Source: Elysia marginata
Lineage: Eukaryota; Mollusca; Gastropoda; Plakobranchidae
Assembly: GCA_019649035.1 (NCBI GenBank)
Contig: BMAT01010548.1
Span: forward strand, 97,017 to 124,729
DNA: 27,713 nt
Reading direction: 5' to 3'
Part shown: in pieces, positions 1 through 11,734 of the stretch
Position numbering within the stretch: position 1 is the first letter of the stretch
How the letters are laid out: every line of letters starts with the position of its first letter
The notes under the pieces: generated by a model
The model's database searches: none
What the model saw: only the letters and a program-made list of their open reading frames with translations
What the model was told of the DNA's origin: nothing
Position numbers and translations under genes: made by a program

Positions 1-392
1 ACAAAAGAGGACCACGTCCACCCTGTCAGTGGTCCTTAAGAACGCCCTCTCCCGTTTAGAGAACTGTACGTATTGCCCCAAAAGCTCTAAAGACATGACA
101 GCTTGAGAAATATCGCACGGCAGAAGGAACACTGAGGGTTCTATATGTAGAGGAATACGAGAGGCAGCCGAGGCGTTGCAATATAATGTCTATGAAGCGG
201 GGTAGCTCGAAGTCAAGTCAAGTCTCTAAAATACGTACCTAATTATGAGGGGATGATCTCTTCCAAAAAGGCAAACTTCTTTGATGGAATTAAAGCCATA
301 ACAGTGTTCACTCATTTCTTTATTTGTTTTAATAATAAACTGCCTTTTTATGGCACTTTATAACGATTTGTTCCTTTCCTTTCCATCAATAG
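1..392 (+). other. Upstream intron of the phospholipase gene (partial)
   Basis: No coding stretch with homology is visible. The 3' end has a pyrimidine-rich tract (ttcctttcctttccatcaatag) leading straight into the exon at 393, so this is most simply the 3' part of an intron. Confidence 0.6.
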
Positions 393-1293
393 GAAGTTGG
401 CGAGCAACTCCAGGCATTGGCCCGGGAACTAAGGTCAAGGCCATTGGGCGCCCTCACTCCCGGCTACAGCTTTGCCAGGGCGCTACGCCTGCTATTGGAT
501 GACGTACTTCCGGAAGACGCGCATCTGCTGGTCAGCGGGAAACTCCACATCTCCCTCACGGCTGCCGCCGGGCAGAGCGGAGGTGGGGGCGAGAGAGGGA
601 AAAAGAAAAGCGCCAGCAATGAGTTGATGACAGACTTTGATACACGGGAGGAGTTGGTGGAGGTGAGGCCCTGAAACACTTGTAGGAATATCCTTAGCGA
701 TAAAGCCTACTCCAACTTCATAAAACCGTTTGCTTTTACTATAGTAAAGAACATTATACTTAAAGAATTATAATGCAAATAGATTAATGTTTTTAGGGAT
801 ATAAAGAACAGCAAGGAAACTTGTTACTTCAAAAGTAAATACGCAGTCCAAAATGCAGACCAACGCTACACCCAAAATAGTACTGCTCACATTTTCCTTC
901 TGGGAAAAAAAATCCTGGTAAACGCAGGTTTCATGAAATAGAGACCTTAAATGTTGAAGTTTAAACGTTTGAGTTGTCTATAAGTTCTGCGTGCAGTAGA
1001 TGGTTCAAGTGGGCAGGGCTAGGTCTTATTTAGGTACCTTTATTTAAGAAATAATTCAAATACGTCAGGCGTCTAAGTGTGCTCTTCTTGATCTTCAGCG
1101 TGTTGCGGTATGTAAAAGCCTACATTTTATCATTTATGTATTGTATCATGTTTTTAGAAATTTCTCAAAGACAGAAATTTTCATCTCTTGTCATCCCTCA
1201 GGCTCTCGTAGCGACATCTTACATCCCACTGTATGCGGGTCTTAAAATGCCAGTTATTCGAGGAAAGGTAAGTGTTTCTCTTTCTTTCCTTCT

Positions 1294-1333
<40 letters not shown>

Positions 1334-2866
1334 CTATATGCCTTTAGGCTATATATTTTAAGACAATTTCCATCCATTTACCATTAGTCAATTATCCTGC
1401 TTTCTCAACACATGGAAACTTTAATCGATTCGTTCATCATTTAGACTTCCTCCCTAACGAGCAAACATTTCAAAACCTTTATCTTCTTCCATGAAAAAAA
1501 TAGCATTATATTCTTTTTCATTCAATAACTACCCTATGTTTGTCTTTCATTCCCAATTCTGATTTTGTCTGCTATTTCTGGAGCCAATTTAAAGCTTTTC
1601 AATCTTAAAAAAAAACCATTCGTTTTGTTCTTACTTTAACAAGGCTTGCACAAGGTTATTATGTTTTTCACTATCTTCTTTGGTTCTCTACATATTTCCC
1701 TTCCTCCTTCACCCCCCTCTATGTCCCTCTGTTTCTCCCTCTCCCTCTCCCTCCTCTCTCTTTCTCTGAACAACTCAAGAACCAATGCAAATTCACTCTC
1801 TTTTTCTAGTGTTCTCTGGTCTCTCCACTCGCTTGCCTTATCATAATTCAAGCTCTCGTTTTTTTCTACCTGGATACATAGCTGTGTTAGACTATGTAGA
1901 AAGATGGCCTTCATATCATCGTGTTATAACCTTTATTTTAAACCTATTTTCCTCCTCCCTGTCCAGAAGTACATGGATGGCTGTTTCAGCGACAATATGC
2001 CCAGCTTTTCCACGGGTCGAACCATCACGGTGTCACCTTTTGATGGCCGCTCTGACATCGCACCCAAAGCAGGTCAAGAGGCCCAGAAGAAAGCTCATTT
2101 CATCAGCCTCTTGAATCAGGAATACCAGGTTGGTGTTTGGGTTTTCAGGAAATCTTGTGGTGCTGCTCTTTCCCTTAGGAGTACAGTTGTGTTAAGATAT
2201 GTTGAACCCCATGGAAATATAAAGATATAAATTCTAATTATGAATATAACGATGAAATCGTTGATCTGAATATTGTTAAAAATGGAAATCATGAAAATGT
2301 GAGTCCAACCTCAGGCTTGATGTTTTTGTCTTGTAAAGGATAAGTAGGTAGTAATAATTTTTGTACTTCAGGTTGCAGATTATGCAGCCTACATTTGAAG
2401 TGATAGACCACACAGAAATAATGATTCGATTTGCACATCCTAGAATTATTTTAAAAAATAGCTTCTTTTATCTCTTTTTGCCTGCTCTGAACAGCAATGA
2501 GGCTTAAACAGTAATGTTCCCTCCGCCCACCGCCCCCTTCCCCAATCTATTACTAACTTACATATACATCTTCATCGTTTGACATGAAAATTTAATATCA
2601 AAGCAAAGTTCATTTTTCTATAGAAAAAAAAACAGAATTGTTCCATTGCTTGTTTTTAATTCTTATTTTTGTTTATCTGTATTTAGGTGAATGTGCGGAA
2701 CATGAAGAAAGGCGCGCATGTTTTCTTCCCGCCCAAGCGACATGTGATGCAAGAATATTACAACCTGGGCCGTTTTGACGCAAGCAGATTCCTGATCAGA
2801 GAAGGTCTCTACACCATCAAACTTGTACACTGCGCAGAGAAAGCTGTCTACGTATCATCTGTGTAG
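393..2866 (+). CDS. PNPLA2-like: Patatin-like phospholipase, ATGL/adiponutrin-type (3' exons, partial)
   Basis: Four exons: 393-662, 1202-1267, 1967-2128 and 2687-2866 (225 residues, 5' end outside the window). All junctions are phase 0, with donors gtgagg, gtaagt and gttggt and acceptors ending atag, ctcag, tccag and tttag. In order the protein shows LGALTPGYSF and a VLPEDAH...SGKLHISLT block, then ALVATSYIPLYAGLK, then KYMDGCFSDNMP, ITVSPFDGRSDIAP, and finally FFPPKR and ASRFLIREG. This order matches the second half of the patatin domain of PNPLA1/2/3/5. The Asp of DGCFSDN corresponds to the catalytic Asp of the Ser-Asp dyad; family members usually have DGG, so the Cys is odd. The GXSXG serine must lie on exons to the left. 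Family members hydrolyse triacylglycerol or transfer acyl groups at lipid droplets; the exact member cannot be told. An insert of about 17 residues rich in Gly, Glu and Lys (GGGGERGKKK) sits after HISLT. The C-terminus is much shorter than vertebrate ATGL and lacks its long hydrophobic tail. Confidence 0.88.
1297..1331. repeat. (TC)n microsatellite in phospholipase intron
   Basis: About 17 uninterrupted TC units begin only 29 bases after the gtaagt donor at 1268. A second, less regular CT-rich tract lies at about 1717-1765 in the same intron. Confidence 0.95.
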
Positions 2867-3150
2867 CTGTTCCTCCTAATCAGAGAGGGTCTCTGCACCA
2901 TCAAACTAGTACACTGCGCAAAGAAAGCCGTCTACGTATCATCTGTGTAGCTGTTCCCCAGCAGATTTTTGATCAGAGAGGGTCTCTACACCATCAAACT
3001 AGTACACTGCGCAGAGAAAGCTGTCTATGTATCATCTGTGTAGCTGTTCCCCAGCAGATTTCTGATCAGAGAGGGTCTCTACACCATCAAACTTGTACAC
3101 TGCGCAGGGAAAGCTGTCTACGTATCATCTGTTTAGCTGTTCCAGAGCAG
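2783..3150 (+). repeat. Tandem repeat of the phospholipase 3' coding end with stop codon
   Basis: Four tandem copies of a unit that in copy 1 is the end of the last phospholipase exon. Landmarks (atcagaga) lie at about 2795, 2879, 2972 and 3065, so the steps are 84, 93 and 93 bases, all multiples of three. Each copy carries IREGL.TIKLVHCA.KAVYVSSV followed by TAG. The stops are in one common frame, at 2864-2866 and then once per unit. Copy 2 lacks 9 bases at its junction. Most differences between copies are synonymous (for example GAA/GAG, CTT/CTA, TAC/TAT, GTG/GTT). Three change the protein: Tyr to Cys and Glu to Lys in copy 2, and Glu to Gly in copy 4. Copies 2-4 would be 3' UTR if the first TAG is used. 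Confidence 0.92.
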
Positions 3151-3283
3151 AGTTACAGCGCCTACCATGAGATGCAACTGAAAGTCACTTATTAGGTGTA
3201 GGCTACAGTCCACTTCAGATTTTTTATACCCCATATGAACAAAATTTAAATTGAAATATTCCAAAACTTGACTTATTAGTATA

Positions 3284-3289
3284 AATAAA
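3284..3289 (+). promoter_or_regulatory. Candidate polyadenylation signal AATAAA
   Basis: First AATAAA downstream of the phospholipase stop, about 420 bases after it and 134 bases beyond the tandem repeat. Many further AATAAA hexamers occur in the AT-rich kilobases that follow, so the real 3' end cannot be fixed from sequence. Confidence 0.25.
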
Positions 3290-3427
3290 AAAGAAGGATA
3301 AAGTCAGTAATGTGAATATGGTTCAAAGTAAGCAAATATTCAAGTTATCCAGATTTTAATTATATGAGCTAGGCTGTTTTAATATTGCAAACAATATTTA
3401 ACAAATTTAATATGTGTTTCTGTACAG

Positions 3428-3493
3428 ATCTGCCGGGGAGAGACAAAGCCCAGTGTGTCCTATGAGGTTTTCACTGTAGATACTGCACTTTGA
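3428..3493 (+). CDS. Possible alternative terminal exon of the phospholipase gene
   Basis: After an acceptor-like tgtttctgtacag, a 21-codon open stretch (ICRGETKP...TVDTAL, then TGA) follows in phase 0. Using it would need a donor inside exon 4 or one of its repeat copies. The available GTs (gtacac, gtatca, gtctct) are weak. It is more GC-rich than its surroundings. It may equally be ordinary 3' UTR. Confidence 0.2.
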   Translation: MCRGETKPSVSYEVFTVDTAL

Positions 3494-6400
3494 TTGTCTA
3501 TGGCAAAGATATATCAAACTAAAAAAAGATCAAGTCAAAACTTCATGACCTGGTATGGAAACCAGCATGCCTTTTGCAGCATTTCTTATGTTTTTTTTTA
3601 TATACTGAAGCTGTTTAAAAAGCTATGACGACACACTAAAGACATGGGTTCATGTGTTATCAGTATAGGATTGTTCAAGCTCATTAAAGATAACCAAAGA
3701 CTGAATCACCCTGGGCCCTAACAAGCATGTAGGGTTGTGGATCAAAGTTTTGCTGGCTGTTAGAACCAAACTTTTGTTTCCTTTTGACATCTTAGTAGGT
3801 CAGTATCAGGTGCAGCGTGGTCAATATACAGTGAGACATTAGTTTACCCAAGATATTACTATTAGGAAGATTGAAGCCTTTTAAGCTCAAGCTTTGGTTT
3901 TGAGATTTCCTCAGCGTATGTTTATTTTCAGATGTCGTGTCATGTTTTGGGTATATTAGCTGTAAGTTATACACTAGAGTTGAAAAGGGTATTGTAAAAA
4001 AATCACTTTCATATAATTCAAGGTGAAAACTAAGTACGTAATATTGAAAATAGAAACATTTCAACTTTTGTGAAGTATGTATATAAAGAATCATGTCATG
4101 CAATTCATTCTTGTCACTGTATATGCCATAAACTCTCATGGAGTGTCTTTCACCGCAAATACATTTATATTTCATAAGGTTACATGAAGATCTTGTGAAG
4201 GTTACTCTTGCACACACAAAAAATATTTTAAGGAGTAGCTTTTTTCAATTTTAAAATGGAGAAAACAATGATAACCTATAGATCTTCCTGTTACGGTAAA
4301 AAACTGAACAACAATTTGTGAAGTGCCTCCTTGATTCAGCAATCTGTTTTTATGTTAGGAACTAACATTGTCAAATAAATACAAATATAATTTTCTTAGC
4401 ACTGACTATTTTAAGTGATATTAGGAATGGTTTTTTTTTCTCAGCTGGTCTGTCTGTGGAAAAGGTTAAGTTTAATGCATGGGTCTTGTAACATGTCCAA
4501 ATGATTCTTGTGTCACAATATTCACATTCCAAATGATTGCTATTTAAATTTAGACAATGCATTTTTCTTAGCATCCAAAGCCATAAAAATTTCATAAAGT
4601 TATTCATAGTTTTTTTTAAGAGACACTAAATGTTTTGTGAATTGAAATACAGCGGAAAAGTATGAGAAATAGAACTTATAAAAGTGCTTTTTCAAAAAAG
4701 AATTTGATTTTGAGACATCAAACTCATTTCCACTGGTCAAAAGACATGCTCTAAATGAACTTTTACAACAATTGAGTTACAGTAAAAAAAATGAATAAAA
4801 GACATCAGTGACTTTTTTACCTAATACTAATACATGCAACCTTTTCTTTCAATTTTTTTATGCTTACAATAATATGGTTTAACTGACACCCACTTGCATC
4901 TATGCCTATGCTTTGAAGGGTGAATGAGAAAATCTGTTCAAAAGTCAAGCCAATATGAGCTACAGATCTTCATGTTCGCACTCACAGTATAGGTATGGAG
5001 GCAGGTGAGCAGCAAGCTCATGTTGTGGGTCAGGAATTGTCAGAATCAGCTACTGAACTCAGTACCGCACTCTCCTAGCATTGTCTTCCATGAGATCAAT
5101 AGTAGAATGAATAATTTTATTTTGCAAATTTTTTTTTTTACTTTTTGCTATACAGTATTGTATTTACATTGTGACAAAAGAGGAAGACAGAAAAGCAGGC
5201 CGGTAATCTGACAGACATAAAGACAAGCAGACAGACGCAGAGTTTCATGCGAGTTGTATCAATGTACAATAATTTGAGAAGCAGTCAGGCAAAATCAGGC
5301 GTTGGTTAAAAAATGAGCTAAAAAAGCTTTACTAATCAACTTGGTTTTTTTCAGGGGCTGTGGCACACCCGTTTTTCTGCAAATAAGCTGGGATAAATGG
5401 GTTTTTTTTACCATTGTAAAGGTTAAAAATGTGGCACCCCTATGGTACCAAATACATGATTTTTTTTAACAGAAGCCTGATTTTGTCTGGCTGCTCCCAA
5501 ATGTATTCTCTGGCATAAACAGCTGATAATGTGTTTATCTATTTTTCTATAGCTCTCAATGAGTTTGCTGAGTCGTAACAAGGCTGCTTAGTAAAAGTGA
5601 CATCAGTATTTAATTCTTTTCATGTTCAAATAAATGCTGAAATTTAACCTTTTATGTTTTCATTCTTACAAAAGCCTGTTTTGATTGACACAAATGTGAT
5701 ATACTTGAAAGTTTCTTTACTACTGTCAGTTTCTGTTCATGCAGTAAAGATATTCCTTACTTTATTATAGTTTATATGCATCACGCCCTTGAGGTTCATT
5801 TGAACTGAAAACCAGCTGAAATATATTACCTCCATGTTTGTCTATGGCACTCCATTCCAAACATTTCTTTGTAATTCTTGAGACTTTATCCTAATGTTGT
5901 AGATTGTGTTTTCATAGCAAATAAGGCGCTGTATGCATTGTGTCATACTTTACAAGATTTGTATTGTAGCATGTAAATTATTTTCTTCTAATACCAGTTG
6001 ACCAGCATTAGAAACTGTCTACTTCTCTGATGAAAAACAAGAAAGTTTGAACTGTACTTAACGGTCTCAGGTTCAGCTAGTAGGGTTTATATTATCTACC
6101 AAACTTTTAAAACTAAGAGAAGTTGCTTGCGTTATGAATAAACTACAAGAATGTCATTTAAATTCCTTTATTCGTATCTTAGTCAAAAGACGTCGCATTA
6201 TAGCTGGGCCAAGTGTGACACAAAACTGTTACCTTTTAGCACTGTTATCTTGTAATTCTTTCACTGGGCAGTTTCTAATGCAGTAGCAGCATGGTAGGAC
6301 ATTAGGTAGCCTATAGCTAGGAATTAGCTGTTACTTTTGTGTTTTTTATAGTTGACTTAAAGCTACATTAAGCCTTGAATTTTGTTTCTAAATTCATATT

Positions 6401-9400
6401 TGTAGCACATAGTAAATTTAATCCACCTTCATGTTTGTCTATTTTTTTTTTTAAACTAGAAAGATAGTTTATTAGCATCTACTATTTTCAACATAGAGAT
6501 AAAAAACAATGAATTATCCACGTTAATTAGTAAAAAGCAAATTAGCAAAGTGCCTCATCTGATGGAGGTCAACAGAAGTTGTGCTCTCTAACATCAAAAA
6601 TGTGGTGCTGTTTCAGAACAAACGATTAAAATGTCAATAACATATGAAAGTTTTTCCACAGACTAGATGAAGAAATACTGAAACCTAATTTTGAAATGTT
6701 CAGTATAAAGTAATAAAAGAAATTTTTGTGTTGAAATTTCAAAATTTATAATCCCATATCAACTTGATGTGTACTTAATCAGTGTATTTTTTAAAGTGTG
6801 TCTGCATATTGATTGTTTTTTTTTTGTGTCCAAAGAATTAATTACTTTCCAGTTTTACAACAAATAGAGGCATTAATCGGCGTTTGACAGTTGTGTAAAA
6901 GTTGTGCTTTCTTGAATCTGGTAGTCCCAATACTTTCTATGGTGCTAAAGACGTAGATCTTTTTTCAGGAAATACCTCATTTTATGGTTGTCCTTTTTTT
7001 TTATCTTGCAATCAATGCAAACGAGTTCAATGTAGCAGATTCCACATTACTAGCTGTTGATTTTTATGGAAATGCATTTTTCTGAGCCCTAGGAACGTTT
7101 AAAACTGACCAAGTAATCAGAATTTTGTAGGAGGGAGATAAAATATTTTATTTCCGATTTAAAACTTAGAGAAAACTAGGGCAAATAAACCGATTTTGAT
7201 AACCCTTTTCTGAAACTAAAAATGTCTGACATTTTTCAGTTTTTTTTTTTACACTGCGTGAGACATTATGCCCTGGATATTTACTCCTAACAGTTCATTC
7301 TTACAAAAATTCATCTTTCTCGGTTTCATAAAACCAATATGCAATTTTCTTTTATATAATCATCTCTAAATAACTTTAATTACAATTTTTATACATTATC
7401 TTTTTTTATTAATTTTTTATCCTTTCTTAAATCTTTTACCCTCCGGTCCCTTGGAAAGAGATTTATTTCAATTTTCTATTTCATAATTTGTATTGCAACC
7501 TCTTATCGTGAGCTAGTTGTTAATTTTATTTTTTAATGATGTTGATATTTTAAACAATGCATCATTATATGCCTTCGTGGTTTAAAAACTGTGCTTCGTG
7601 CGCTCTTAAAACTATGCAGTAGGCAGACATTAAAATTAGAAACAAGTGTTTAAGGTTTTCTTGTCTGTGTTTTCTGATATAGTAAAAAAAAAAATTTAAA
7701 TAATTTTTTACATCTAACTCAGTGGTACAGATAACTTCACCAATTAAAAAAATAAACAATGTAAGTTTCTTGATACTGCCCTCAATATTTGATGGTGCTT
7801 AGGAATAATTTTCTTGTTTGTAAAAACTTCAGTGGTCCTTTTTTCTTTTCTTCTTCATTATACCTCAAAGTTGTTACTTTTTTTTTTAAATCTTTGTTGA
7901 TACGTCAATATCATACCATTATGAACTTGCATTTTTGCACATTGTGGTAAAACTGTGTAATCACAAGAAAACAGTCTTTCTTCCTTTTTAAATTAAAGGT
8001 ATACTTTTTGAACTGTCACAATTTCGTCTTTTTCATTGTCGTGTACCTAGCTAAAGGTAGAAACCTTGGTATAAGCCTAGCCAACACTTTGACCACTTTT
8101 GTCGGCTATGACTGTATCTTTGTATCCTTGCAGATCATATGTATTTTAAAACGCTTTTTCATTAGCTGTAAAAAAGGTTATCAAATCAAAAAAATTGATC
8201 TAGTACATGATCTGTTCAATAATTTACATTAAATTGTAGTTCGGCCTGTCTTTTTCTCTAACATCTCGGCCAATCCGCAGGTTAAGATGCTTACCTTGAT
8301 TGTTTTTCAGTGTGTGAAATCCACTGATAACTGTTAAGGGCCTCACAGGAAAAGGATGTTTGAAATAAATAAATTCCAGCTTGGCATCTGCAAAGCTAGC
8401 CGCAAACCATTTTCAAAAAGCTAAGAAAATGGAAAAAACTGGGTTTCTTCTTCTTTGTTTTATTATTTCTGACCCATAGGATTGGCTGCCACACCTAGAA
8501 ATGATAGCATTGTGAGAAAAAAAAGATACTTAACTGAAAGGGTATATGGAAAGAACTTGTGTTTTCACACATACAATGTACATGTAATTTTAAAATAAAT
8601 TAAAAAAAAAAGATATAATGCATCCGGTCTTAAAACCCCTGACATGTTGGATCAGGTTTTCTTCTCAAAGAGAAGGTTTGTAGCAAGGCAGTCTATTATG
8701 TTTATCTTTTAAGATCTGCAGTAAGGTTTATATAATGTGTACATAGCCATAGGGTAAAATCATGTTCAAATTTTTATTTTTACCTGTAACTGTTCAATAC
8801 TTCCAGATATCCAGGTATTATTGTTTCATTATTGTTCATGGAAATAAATTGTTGTATGTATGAGATTAAAGTAAAGTAACAGACTTACCAAGTATTCAGA
8901 AAAATTATTTTATACATACTGTTTGATTGCAATCGTGGCTTTCTTGTTAAAAATATCCTTTTCTCTTTTTGTGTAACAAAATTGGTACTTTTTGTTGCAC
9001 AAAAATAGATGAGTATGTAATCTGCAGTCATGTTTAACAGTAGTTTTAGGTCTGTGTCCAAATATAGCTCTGCAGCTTTTGTGAACTATCACCATCTGTA
9101 GATCAAAACAAGCGTGCCTGGGCTAGGAGAGCTATTTGTAACTTATATAATTATGTATAGACAAATTAATCATATACCATATGCATTAAATTCTCATTAT
9201 ATGTATTTTGCCTTTTTTGGAAACAAAAATGCCTTGTAATTTTTTTTTAATTATGAAGAAAGATATCTCTTCCTTTAGCTTTAAAATATTCAGCTGAACG
9301 TAATCATTTGAATCAGTATTATTGTTACTTATCCATCTGTCAATCGCATGTGTAAAAAGCTATGTAAAAAAAGTTTAGATAAAAAATGTGTAATATAGCC

Positions 9401-9504
9401 ATATGAAATAAACTACACAGCTCTGTATCCTTGCTGAAACTCATCTCAAATCTACTACGATCTATAATTAGCTCATTTTAATAACTACACCTATTTTTCC
9501 TTGG
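3494..9504. other. AT-rich non-coding stretch (3' UTR and/or intergenic)
   Basis: Open frames here are short, low in complexity and resemble no family. Many T homopolymers of 8-10 bases and scattered AATAAA motifs are present. Part of it could be a long 3' UTR of the phospholipase gene. I see no tRNA, no clear transposon and no large tandem repeat. Confidence 0.6.
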
Positions 9505-9742
9505 TTGAAAGATTTTAAAGTTATGGCGTTAGCACTTGAGAGAAGTAGGCTTTAAGTGAAAATGTCCGAAATGTCTGCCCTTGGTATGAATTATGATTTG
9601 AACCTTTGATTTATAGTAGATATAAATTTATAGTAGATATAAATTGAAGGTTCTAATCGTACTAAAGGCAGACATTTCAGGCATTTCCACTAGTTAAAGC
9701 CTACTTCTCTCCCCTGCTACAATCATACCTTTAATCTTTCAA
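9505..9742. mobile_element. Long imperfect inverted repeat, MITE-like
   Basis: The two halves are reverse complements over about 105 bases each, with small gaps. The best block is an exact 18-base arm, gagagaagtaggctttaa at 9538-9555, matched by its complement at 9694-9711. Shared outer blocks include ttgaaagatt (9505) and aatctttcaa (9733). The centre holds an exact 17-base direct repeat, tttatagtagatataaa, at 9610-9626 and 9627-9643. No coding capacity. A non-autonomous hairpin (foldback) DNA transposon is the simplest reading. No clear target duplication was found, so the ends are approximate. Confidence 0.6.
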
Positions 9743-10199
9743 TCTTTATTCTGATCTATTTTCTTTGCAATGACACAGAACATATCAGCAAAAATATGAT
9801 ATGCAGGTTACTGCAATTATGTTAAACACTATTATAGATTGGCTTTTCATCTGCCTTAATGAAAAAAATGTTTATTGTTCTTTCAACTTTAATGCCCTTA
9901 CATTCCCAAAACATATCTATCTATATTAAGCTGCAAATTTTTTACTACCAAACTCTTCTTTTCTGTCACAAAGGCAACAGCGTCTTCTTTTTTTTTCTAA
10001 TTATATCGATAGAAAACATTGAGATTTGCTCTGTTTATTGCAAACATAATGCATCAACCATTTTCTCCTGTAGATTTTCAAAAAAATTTGATATCAGAGG
10101 TAGCTTTCACTATTGTATTGTTTTTAGTTTGTTTTTTTTTTAAACCAAATTTTGAGACAATCAGCTTTTGCTTATGGGAATTCCTAGACTTTATAAGTC

Positions 10200-10277
10200 T
10201 GTCAAAAACAATCAGTTTACCCGTAGACTTGAAAGACTCTTGACACATTATTTTTATGTGTCAAAAACAATCAGTTT
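10200..10277. repeat. Short direct duplication, period about 59 bp
   Basis: gtcaaaaacaatcagttt occurs at about 10201 and again at 10260, each followed by a similar ccgtagactt / ccagtagaat segment and a gacttgac-like end. Confidence 0.75.
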
Positions 10278-10350
10278 GCCAGTAGAATAGACTTGACTAA
10301 TACATTTTATTGTACCCTTGACATTCAGTGCCTGATAATCATGTGAAATC

Positions 10351-10408
10351 TTTAACATTACTCTAAACTTCCTACTGACTTTAACATTTCTCTCAACTTC
10401 CTACTGAC
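10351..10408. repeat. 29-bp tandem duplication
   Basis: Two adjacent 29-base copies start tttaacatt and end cttcctactgac (10351-10379 and 10380-10408). They differ at only a few positions. Confidence 0.85.
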
Positions 10409-11734
10409 ATTGCCGTTTACCCAGTCTGTTTGATATGAGCTGGACACTGCCGCTGCAGTTTAACATTGAAAAGCTCTGCTATTTTAAAGTATTTCATTGA
10501 CTGACCTTGTCAAGTTGGAATTGCTTGAGGTTATTATTCACTCATAAACGTTTATTTTAATGGTTTTGTTAAGTTCAAAGTATAAAGAGAAAAACTAGAA
10601 CAAAATGCATCTTATCAAACTAAAAAAAAAAACGTGTTGCTAACACGCGATCTTTACAGTAATGCAGCAAATAGGCTTAATTTGAAGGATAAAACTAGAG
10701 TCTACAGGAGTTTTTATTAATACTTGCTCTCTTTTGTCACGATTGTACTTAATTTGCAAACATTTGTTGATATGTTTATTTTCAACCTTTGATAAAGACT
10801 TAGTATTCCCTGTGGGCCCTTACCCTGTCATAGCAAGACAGACAAAAATACAGTAGCTCTACTATGATCTGTTAAATATTTTAGCAATTTAGTGATTCCA
10901 CATACATTATTTATATTGTTTTATCAAGTTTTTTTAACACCTGTGTACATAGTTTTGGTACTGTGAATGCTATATATTTGTCTGATAAACAATGTAAAAT
11001 AAATAAAAACATGAAAATGATTACTGTCTTTAATTTTTTTTGCTTGTTATTTATAGTCTTCTTTTCATTGCCGTGGATATACATGTACACAATTAAAAAT
11101 GTACGCAAATCTTTAGAAAAGACTAACATATCTGAGCAGCACATAAATAACATTGTTGTTTTTGTTGTTGTTGTCATTATTTTTATCAAGTGGATTGCAA
11201 CTGTAGTTCATTTGTTTATTTAATTTTTTTTTCAAAATAATTTGATTCCATAGTTGCTAAGACTTTCATAAAAGTACAAAGTGGTGAAAAACTTTAGAAG
11301 TTAAGTGTGTAAAATATATTCAAGAAAAAAAAACCCCATCATGGAGGTAAATACTGAAAAGAATTATGACTATCATTATTTTAGAAACAACTTGTAACAC
11401 ATAAGGCACAATTAATATCCAAGCCTAATTAAATATCAACATCTTTAAAGGGCATTTTCAATAGAGTAACATCAATAGAATAACGTGTAATCTTGTTCAC
11501 ATAAACTTGTTGCGTGTCAATTTTTAGACTGTCCATCGTTGTTGATGATGACTTTGCAAGCATCTAAAGCAGTATATAATACATGTTTCATAATTTAGTT
11601 TTACCTCGAAATAGGGCTCCTATGGTGAGTTCTAAGGTGAACTTAAAAGTTATGTTCAGGCTGAACAGTTGTTGGGCCGTAGGGACACTTATAAATTGCA
11701 AGAGGTTCAGAAGCCCTTGGGTCTGGGCTATATC

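Larger units (their letters stand above)
9743..11734. other. AT-rich non-coding stretch
   Basis: Apart from the two small duplications listed separately, I see only AT-rich sequence with T and A homopolymers. The open frames are low-complexity and look fortuitous. Confidence 0.55.

Noticed and set aside
464..679. 71-codon - strand frame
   Set aside because: Antisense of the phospholipase exon.
2783..3150. CRISPR-like array
   Set aside because: Units are contiguous coding-derived repeats without spacers, in a eukaryotic gene.
3792..4217. 141-codon - strand frame
   Set aside because: AT-rich, no recognisable motifs, no splice context; likely chance in a low-stop stretch.
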